Source: Thelonectria olida (taxonomy: Eukaryota > Ascomycota > Sordariomycetes > Hypocreales > Nectriaceae). Taken from it: 64,000 nt of DNA. Shown piece after piece: positions 58,260 through 64,000 of the stretch. The notes beneath the pieces are model-generated. The model made no database searches. It was not told the origin of the DNA and saw nothing but the letters and a program-made list of their open reading frames with translations. How positions within the stretch are numbered: position 1 is the first letter of the stretch; each line of letters starts with the position of its first letter. Position numbers and translations under genes: made by a program. The DNA is taken from positions 310,001 to 374,000 of the forward strand of contig JAGPYM010000026.1 of assembly GCA_020736575.1 (NCBI GenBank). The letters are read 5' to 3'.

Positions 58260-61200
58260 CTTTGCGGTGTTGTTGTTGTTGTTGATATTGTGGTGGTGGT
58301 AGATTCGAGTGTCGGTTAGATGACTTGTAGAGTGTTGTTGTTGTTTGATCTCTGTAGATGTTGTGTGTATGTTGGACCAATAAAAGACCAGTTGAATCGA
58401 ATCAAGCCGGTTGGTATGAGGATCGTTGTGATTCCGGGTTTCTGGGACGAAGGGTGGGAGGGGGGAAGGATAATAAATATGTTAGGTGGTGGTGGTGTGG
58501 TCGCTCTACCTCTTTTGGACGATGGCTTTGGGCGTCAACCTCAACGGTCCGGCACAAGACTTCTCAAAACATTAAGTTTCTGTATGGAAAAAGTAACAGG
58601 CCGCCACAATATTTGCGAAGGGGAGGGAGGTGGGAGAGCCTGGATAATTAATGTGGGATGAATGGACTCAAGGTTTGTTGACTCGTAAGGGTCCCGACAG
58701 GCCGGGACCATTGCATCTTGTGGGAGCCGTAGGCGGTAGCGGAGAAGGGCGGATTTAGCGGCGGTACGAAGCTCCAAATGGACATTATTAGCGGAAGTAG
58801 CGACACAGCGGAAGCCGGTAGAGGCTGACAATTGGCCAGTGGCAGAGACATCGGCAAGGGATGGGATGGAGGTGCAAGGGAGCTGGTCAGCTGGAAGCAG
58901 GGAGTGCGGTTCCCCGACGCCCCGACGGATTAAGGTACGTATGTTTGTACTAAGGGAATGACCCAAGCGGCTTGGTCCAACCAGCCAGTCAGCCAGGTTG
59001 CCAGGTACTTCGGGCTCGCTTTTTTCAAAATTCAAGGCGATTTGGGAGAGCTCCCAGGACCCATTGCCACAATACCAGCTGGAGCTGAAACGAATGAAAA
59101 TGCGTATTCGTCTGTGAACTACGAGCAAACGGGCATGGCTTCCTGTTGTGGCTCTCGGCACTGAATTCCTGGGACAAGGACCGATTGGAATGAAGCCATT
59201 TCCTCTGCGATACCCCCCAAGGCCCGAGAATCCCCCCATCGTCCTCTCGGTTTGCAGAACTCTCGTGGTGATCCCCTTGACAAGCGCCGGAAGCCGCCCG
59301 ATGTCTCGCCGACTACTGCATCGGATCGGCTGCAATCACAGTACACACAATGTGCGAAAACAGTCTTGTCCGCGTCACAAAATACGGTGAAGCGGAGGAG
59401 GGGGGGGGGGTAGACGGCCCGCGGTTAATCATAACAACACATCGGGCTCGAATTTGGAGGTGTCGGGGTGTAGCCGGGACCTGAATAAAGTGTGTGTGTG
59501 TCCAGGCAACTCCATCTTGGTGGCTTGTGAATTCCAGCCGAATAGCCCCCGGACTCGACGGGGAGACGGGGCAGCACTCCAGCCCGCTGTCCCCGTCGAA
59601 CAGACCCAGCCCAGGCCAGCTTGAGGCTTGAGGCTTTTGCGGCTTGCCCAGGGAGAGGACAGGGAGGACAGGGAGAGGACGACGATGGCTTGGAGGCTTT
59701 TACTGATCTGGCGCATTTGGCGCCGGGAGCTCTGTGCGCGCGGGACCAGCACGACGGGAAACCGGGAGCCTGGAGCGGCCATCCAAATCTGGGGGAGTGG
59801 AACGAATTGGCAAAGCGGAACAAGTCAGAGAGATGCTCAGATGAGATGCCAGACCGCCGCCATGAAAGCCCTTTTCGCCGATTGGGATGAACCAGGCAGC
59901 CTGCACGGATAGCCAGCTGAGGTTCACCCGATTACGTACCCAACTCCTGGTTGAGCGGTCAGAATTTTCCTCATTGTTTTGCTTTTGAATTGCGACTTGT
60001 CCTGTCCCACTTCGGGTGAATACGGTAGTGAATGTGTTCTGCCACATGGCTTAAGGCTGTGAGCTAGAGGTCATTTCCAACTGTCAGGTGTCAGTCAGGG
60101 TTGATTCAATTTGCATTATAGGGAGCGTCATCTGAATCATCGCAATAACCTGAATAGTCCATTCACCAGAAAACCGGTATCGCATTGTTGCTTACCGACC
60201 TGGTGAAGTGTGTGGTACATGTTTAATTTCGGAATTGGCCTTTCGGATTTGGCTGCCGCCACGAGAATGCAACGTTTCTTTGTTCGTTTGTTGCGACACC
60301 GTTATGAAAGAACTGGTCAACAAAGACGAGGGCATGTCCGTCATCACCAAATTGTTGACAATGGATATTTCCGACACCCTCCGGAGATTTGGCCAGCTTC
60401 GGGCAGTTTTTTCCCCGTTCGTGGACGACATCTTGGATTTATCGTTTTTCCATTCCTTAACCCTCACTTGCTGCCCACAAGCCGAAGTCCTGGCAAGTTC
60501 CGAGGAGGTCCAGGAGACCGCAACCTCAGTGGCTTGCGACGGTGACAGAGTTAAATAATAAGTGTCTCTGCGGGAGCAACATTCCTCTGTCGCTGGCTGT
60601 CACTGTGTCTGATGGAGCATGGCGGGTCCGGTCAGGTGACTACTGAAAAGATGGGTGTCAATTGAGAGAGGGATTTCTCTTTGCCCACCATCAGAATGAG
60701 ATGTCGGTCCGCGCTGCCCCCCTTCGAATTGTTGAGGATTCGATGATGGTCACTGGCTGCATCTTAACCGCGGAGCCCCGGGGAGTGAGAAGCTGGAGCC
60801 GCGCACTACTGCCCAGTACGTGCGAGGCAGCTGGGGTTGACGCTGTCACTTGCGGATCCGCATGGGCTGGACTTCATCGGGAGTTGATGGACTGGAGACC
60901 CGAACCCGAGAACGGAGTAGTCACGATGACGTCTGGACTGGTCTTGGACTGGTCTTGAACTGGCGGCACGTCGGGCGAGTTTGAGAGGGCGAAGGACGAA
61001 ACGAGGCGTCGGGCTTGGAGTTGTGTGGATAGTGGATGTGAGGTTGTTTGTTGGTGGTTGTTCGTCTTAAGGTTGAGGTCTGAATAACGGATTCGTTGAA
61101 TCCGGGCTGTCGGGACTCGAGGCTTCCTACGTTGAACCTTGAGCTGTGTGAGTTCGGTGTCGGCTTCGCGTCTTACCCCAGATGGCAGTCGCGGGGGCGA

Positions 61201-62141
61201 GAGAGGCGATTGATTCCATTCATCAAAGGGATAATGACCTTGGCAAGTGGGTGCACCTGAATGGCTTGGCCTAATCACCAATGAAGCAATTGAATGGGTT
61301 TGGCTCCAACTCCTGGTGTTTGGCCCAGGCCCCCTCCCCTTTGGTGAAAAGCCACAGCGAGCTAGTCTGTGCGGTGTCCAAGCACAGTCCGTCCGCCGGG
61401 ATGCACAGTCCATGCGCACAGTCCCGTTATGGCTGAGACACCCAACCTGTGGCTGAAAGTCCCCCATCCCTTGCAGCACGCACTGACTTAATTTATGCTT
61501 AGGTCATCCACTGTCTTAACTGTTTTGGACCCTTCTTGCCGCTTAGCTCATCGCGGGCCGTCGCGATCACGGGGAAGGGACAATGTCCTTCCGAACAGCG
61601 CATGCATGGGTCTCGTCGCAACCAACAACCGCTCAACTCTGCAACTTTGTCACGATCAAGTCAAAGGAAGGAATCAATTCGATGAATCCAATTCGAAGCT
61701 CTTCTTAGTTCCACTACCAATAAAAGCATCAAACACAGTGCAAACGCTGCTTTTATTCCCTTGTTTGTGTTCAGCCTATCATTGTTGGCTGTTGTCTGAA
61801 GAAGGTATTCTGCTTCATTCATTGAACATCACTCACAGTGACGTATCAGCGTGCAGTGTTCAGCGAAACTGCCAGCTGCCCGCCAGCTGCGCAAACGACC
61901 AGCCATGGCAAACACTTCGAACAGCTGCGAGGGATTCTCCTCTGCATCTTCATTTCGACTTGATCTTTTCCAGAAATCCCAACTTCTTCATACACCTCTA
62001 AACCACTTTCTGGAACCCTGGCTTTGCTTCCGTTCAGCAACGGTTTCCCGCCACAACCAGCATCGCGTATCGTCGCAATCAAGTTCAGCTATAACAAAAG
62101 CAAGCTAACTCCGGATCTTTTCGACATCTTCTTCTGCGAGG
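58260..62141. other. 3.9-kb gene-poor divergent interval
   Basis: No exon with family similarity was found on either strand. Moderately long frames exist (58541-59335 and 60874-61479, both minus), but their translations are compositionally random and lack splice partners. Landmarks: (GTT)n at about 58263-58286, a homopolymer G run at about 59400-59412, and a GT run at about 59490-59500. Such length is typical of the upstream region or long 5' leader of a tightly regulated gene, or of a noncoding transcript. Confidence 0.45.
59400..59412. repeat. Homopolymer G run
   Basis: About twelve consecutive G after a GGA-rich stretch. It is possibly length-variable and prone to sequencing error. Confidence 0.8.
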
Positions 62142-64000
62142 ATGGCATCGCCGGAGAAGGGGCATGCATCTCGCACGCTCTCCTTCGTCGAAGGCGGCAT
62201 CGCCTCCATCTGGTCCTGCATCCTCGCTTTTGCTCTGCCGACCTGGAACCTCTTCGTTTGCATGATTTATGCATGTGTCGACCTTAGGAACAGCCTTGCT
62301 CTGTCTCCAACCAAGTCCTTCATCATGGCCATGGATACCTTTCGAGGACTCTTCCGCCTCCCCACCCTCCTCATCGCGCACGCCATCGCCATTATCTGCT
62401 TTGTCTGTTACACCTTGAGCCTTCTGTACAGACCCACGGCGGAACTTTACCAGTACTGGGCCACGTTTCTCACACACGCACCATCTGTTCTCTTTGACCT
62501 CTGTGAGTGGTCGGTCAAGACCTTCGTCCACCCGCTTGTCCAAGGCCTCGCTGTTGCTTGCTATTGGAGCATCATATCGTATCTCGTCTGGAACTGCATC
62601 GTTCTTCCCGTTTTAGATCTTGTCACGAAACCATTCCGGATCGTAGCCAACGTTTTCAGCTGTCAACAGGAGTCACCAAAGCCGAAGCCGAAGCCCAAGC
62701 CGGAGCCCTTGCGTACCGTTTCCAACAAGCCACAAGGAGCCGCGTACGTTCCCGACTGGGCTGTCGACACAACCACTTCCCCCAAATGCCATGGAAGCTG
62801 CAAGTATCTCTTCCTGAAACAGGAACACTGGATTGGTCGACTCCGTAGAGAGCTCGACTCAGAGGTCAAGCGCGTCAGTGGTAGCCGAGGTGAATGGGTT
62901 CTCGAGAGAGAAAGTCTTCTTGATGATATCAAACGCCAGAGAGGCCATAGCCTCCAGCTACAACTCATCACAAAGGACCTGCGCCAGCAGCTGTCGGCAA
63001 GTCCTTTGCCCCTTCTTGCGCAAATCCAAGCAGCCAAAGTCAACTATGAGCAACTGGCCGAAAAGCTCAAGCACACGGAAGAAGAGCGCAAGAAGATCTA
63101 TGACCTTGGTTTCCCCACCTTTGACGAGAACAAGCAACTCAAGGCTAAGATTGCTACCATGTCAATTCAGCACAACGACACCCGTGTTCGTCTCATTGCC
63201 GCTGAAGCCAAGTTTGGAAGCCTCGGGAAGGAGATTGAGCACTACAAAGAGAAGTCGCATTGGCTAAATGAGCGGTGCAAGCTCAAACAAGAGAAGCTTG
63301 ATGCCGCCCAACGAGAGATTCGTCGGTACAAGATGCTGCAGAAGCGATGGCGTCAAGACTCCGAGCAGCAAGAGATTAAGCAGCAAGAGTCTGAGAAGCA
63401 AGAGCCCAAGCAACAAGACGCTGAGCGACGAGAGATTGAGCAACAAGAGCCTGAGCGACCGGAGCCCGAACAGCAAATCGATGAGCAGCCGCGTGAGCAG
63501 CCGAAGCGGAAGCATGAGAGCGGCGAAAAGCTGAAAGATGAGGAGAAGCTGAAAAAGAGAAAGACCGCCGCGGAGCGCTTGGGCGATATTCAGCTAGGTT
63601 TCCATCCTCGACCAACGACACCCACGGAACAGATTCATCCCGAGGATATTCCTCTGCCAGCCAGCCCTACTTTGTCGCCCAGCTCTCTACTACCTGACCT
63701 TGTGGGATCTAGCCTCTCGCGATCCAGTCCTACACTATCCAGCTCTGTACGATCTAGCTCTTCACCGGAGAATGCAACTCAGAAGGCAGACTGGACTAAT
63801 GAAAAAGCGGCTTGTCAGGAAGCCGCAGCCCAACGGCAGAAGAGAATGGCCGAGAAACGGGTGATTCGCCAGAAGAAAGCTCGCCAGGAGCTACTTGAGG
63901 CAGCACTCGAGGCAGCTATCCGTACGAAAGCGAATAGTAAGGCAGTTACTCGAGCGGAAGTAAACGGTGAGAAGGCTCCTCTCCCCAAAGAAGCTCACAA
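62142..64000 (+). CDS. Membrane-anchored coiled-coil protein, 3' truncated
   Basis: A frame opening MASPEKGHASRTL at 62142 stays open to the window end (at least 619 codons). Three hydrophobic stretches are visible: about residues 20-48 (SIWSCILAFALPTWNLFVCMIYACV), 70-92 (LLIAHAIAIICFVCYTLSLLY) and 125-152 (VACYWSIISYLVWNCIVLPVL). After a KPKPKPKPEP spacer the protein becomes a long charged coiled coil, with a Gln/Glu/Lys-rich repetitive segment at about 63360-63500 (QQE, QEP, EQQ units), a Ser/Pro-rich linker and a further basic helix. No catalytic motif was seen. It may be a fungal membrane-tethered scaffold, but I do not recognise a family. The long upstream interval suggests regulated expression. 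Confidence 0.75.
   Translation, partial: MASPEKGHASRTLSFVEGGIASIWSCILAFALPTWNLFVCMIYACVDLRNSLALSPTKSFIMAMDTFRGLFRLPTLLIAHAIAIICFVCYTLSLLYRPTAELYQYWATFLTHAPSVLFDLCEWSVKTFVHPLVQGLAVACYWSIISYLVWNCIVLPVLDLVTKPFRIVANVFSCQQESPKPKPKPKPEPLRTVSNKPQGAAYVPDWAVDTTTSPKCHGSCKYLFLKQEHWIGRLRRELDSEVKRVSGSRGEWVLERESLLDDIKRQRGHSLQLQLITKDLRQQLSASPLPLLAQIQAAKVNYEQLAEKLKHTEEERKKIYDLGFPTFDENKQLKAKIATMSIQHNDTRVRLIAAEAKFGSLGKEIEHYKEKSHWLNERCKLKQEKLDAAQREIRRYKMLQKRWRQDSEQQEIKQQESEKQEPKQQDAERREIEQQEPERPEPEQQIDEQPREQPKRKHESGEKLKDEEKLKKRKTAAERLGDIQLGFHPRPTTPTEQIHPEDIPLPASPTLSPSSLLPDLVGSSLSRSSPTLSSSVRSSSSPENATQKADWTNEKAACQEAAAQRQKRMAEKRVIRQKKARQELLEAALEAAIRTKANSKAVTRAEVNGEKAPLPKEAH
63360..63500. repeat. Imperfect Gln/Glu coding repeat
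   Basis: Degenerate 15-30 bp units of CAGCAAGAG-type sequence encode alternating Gln-Gln-Glu and Glu-Pro patterns inside the coiled-coil protein. They are imperfect, so probably not a rapidly expanding array now. Confidence 0.7.

Noticed and set aside
58541..59335. 264-codon minus-strand frame in the gene-poor interval
   Set aside because: The translation looks random, has no hydrophobic or motif pattern and no codon bias like its neighbours.
60874..61479. 201-codon minus-strand frame
   Set aside because: Same reasons; no family signature and no splice partners.

Overview
This window comes from a filamentous ascomycete (Pezizomycotina, probably Sordariomycetes). Most genes are split by 45-100 nt GT-AG introns with CTRAY-type branch points, promoters are pyrimidine-rich, and gene content is typically fungal: Zn(2)Cys(6) regulators, RTA1-like 7-TM proteins, a myosin-motor chitin synthase, CFEM-type secreted proteins and a NACHT/STAND protein. 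All CDS coordinates below are spliced models read from the sequence; exon limits are given in the evidence.

Layout. 1-1.2 kb: 3' end of an Artemis/SNM1-type nuclease gene. 1.3-7.5 kb: Zn2Cys6 regulator divergent from an RTA1-like gene, then a cytochrome P450. 7.7-11.7 kb: MAK5 DEAD-box helicase divergent from an RWD/DUF1115 gene. 12-15.5 kb: a cytosolic isoleucyl-tRNA synthetase gene broken by several stops and frameshifts. 16.1-17.1 kb: small single-pass membrane protein. 18.3-21.6 kb: large uncharacterised Cys-rich protein with an in-frame 15-bp minisatellite, divergent from a class-3 lipase (22.1-23.6 kb). 23.8-29 kb: chitin synthase with a myosin-like domain. 30.3-33.1 kb: a second RTA1-like gene, convergent with a second Zn2Cys6 regulator. 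33.5-34 kb: CFEM-like GPI protein. 35.3-38.9 kb: SNF2/RAD5-type ATPase, divergent from a NACHT-zinc-finger (NLR-like) gene at 39.7-43.3 kb that carries one in-frame TGA. 44.6-45.7 kb: conserved hypothetical. 46.4-52.8 kb: nuclear-basket nucleoporin Mlp1/TPR. 53.7-55.7 kb: membrane protein with three Cys-rich modules outside and a Pro/Gln tail inside. 57.6-58.3 kb: small hypothetical. 58.3-62.1 kb: gene-poor. 62.1 kb to the end: membrane/coiled-coil protein running off the window.

How the genes relate. Core functions (MAK5, MLP1, chitin synthase) are interspersed with accessory or surface genes. The two regulator-RTA1 pairs look like copies of one module, because the RTA1 genes share both intron positions and the regulators share C-terminal signatures. 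There is no polyketide, peptide or terpene backbone enzyme, so I do not call a biosynthetic cluster. The most unusual items are the decayed tRNA-synthetase gene, the NLR-like gene with one removable stop codon, and the long gene-poor interval before the last gene.
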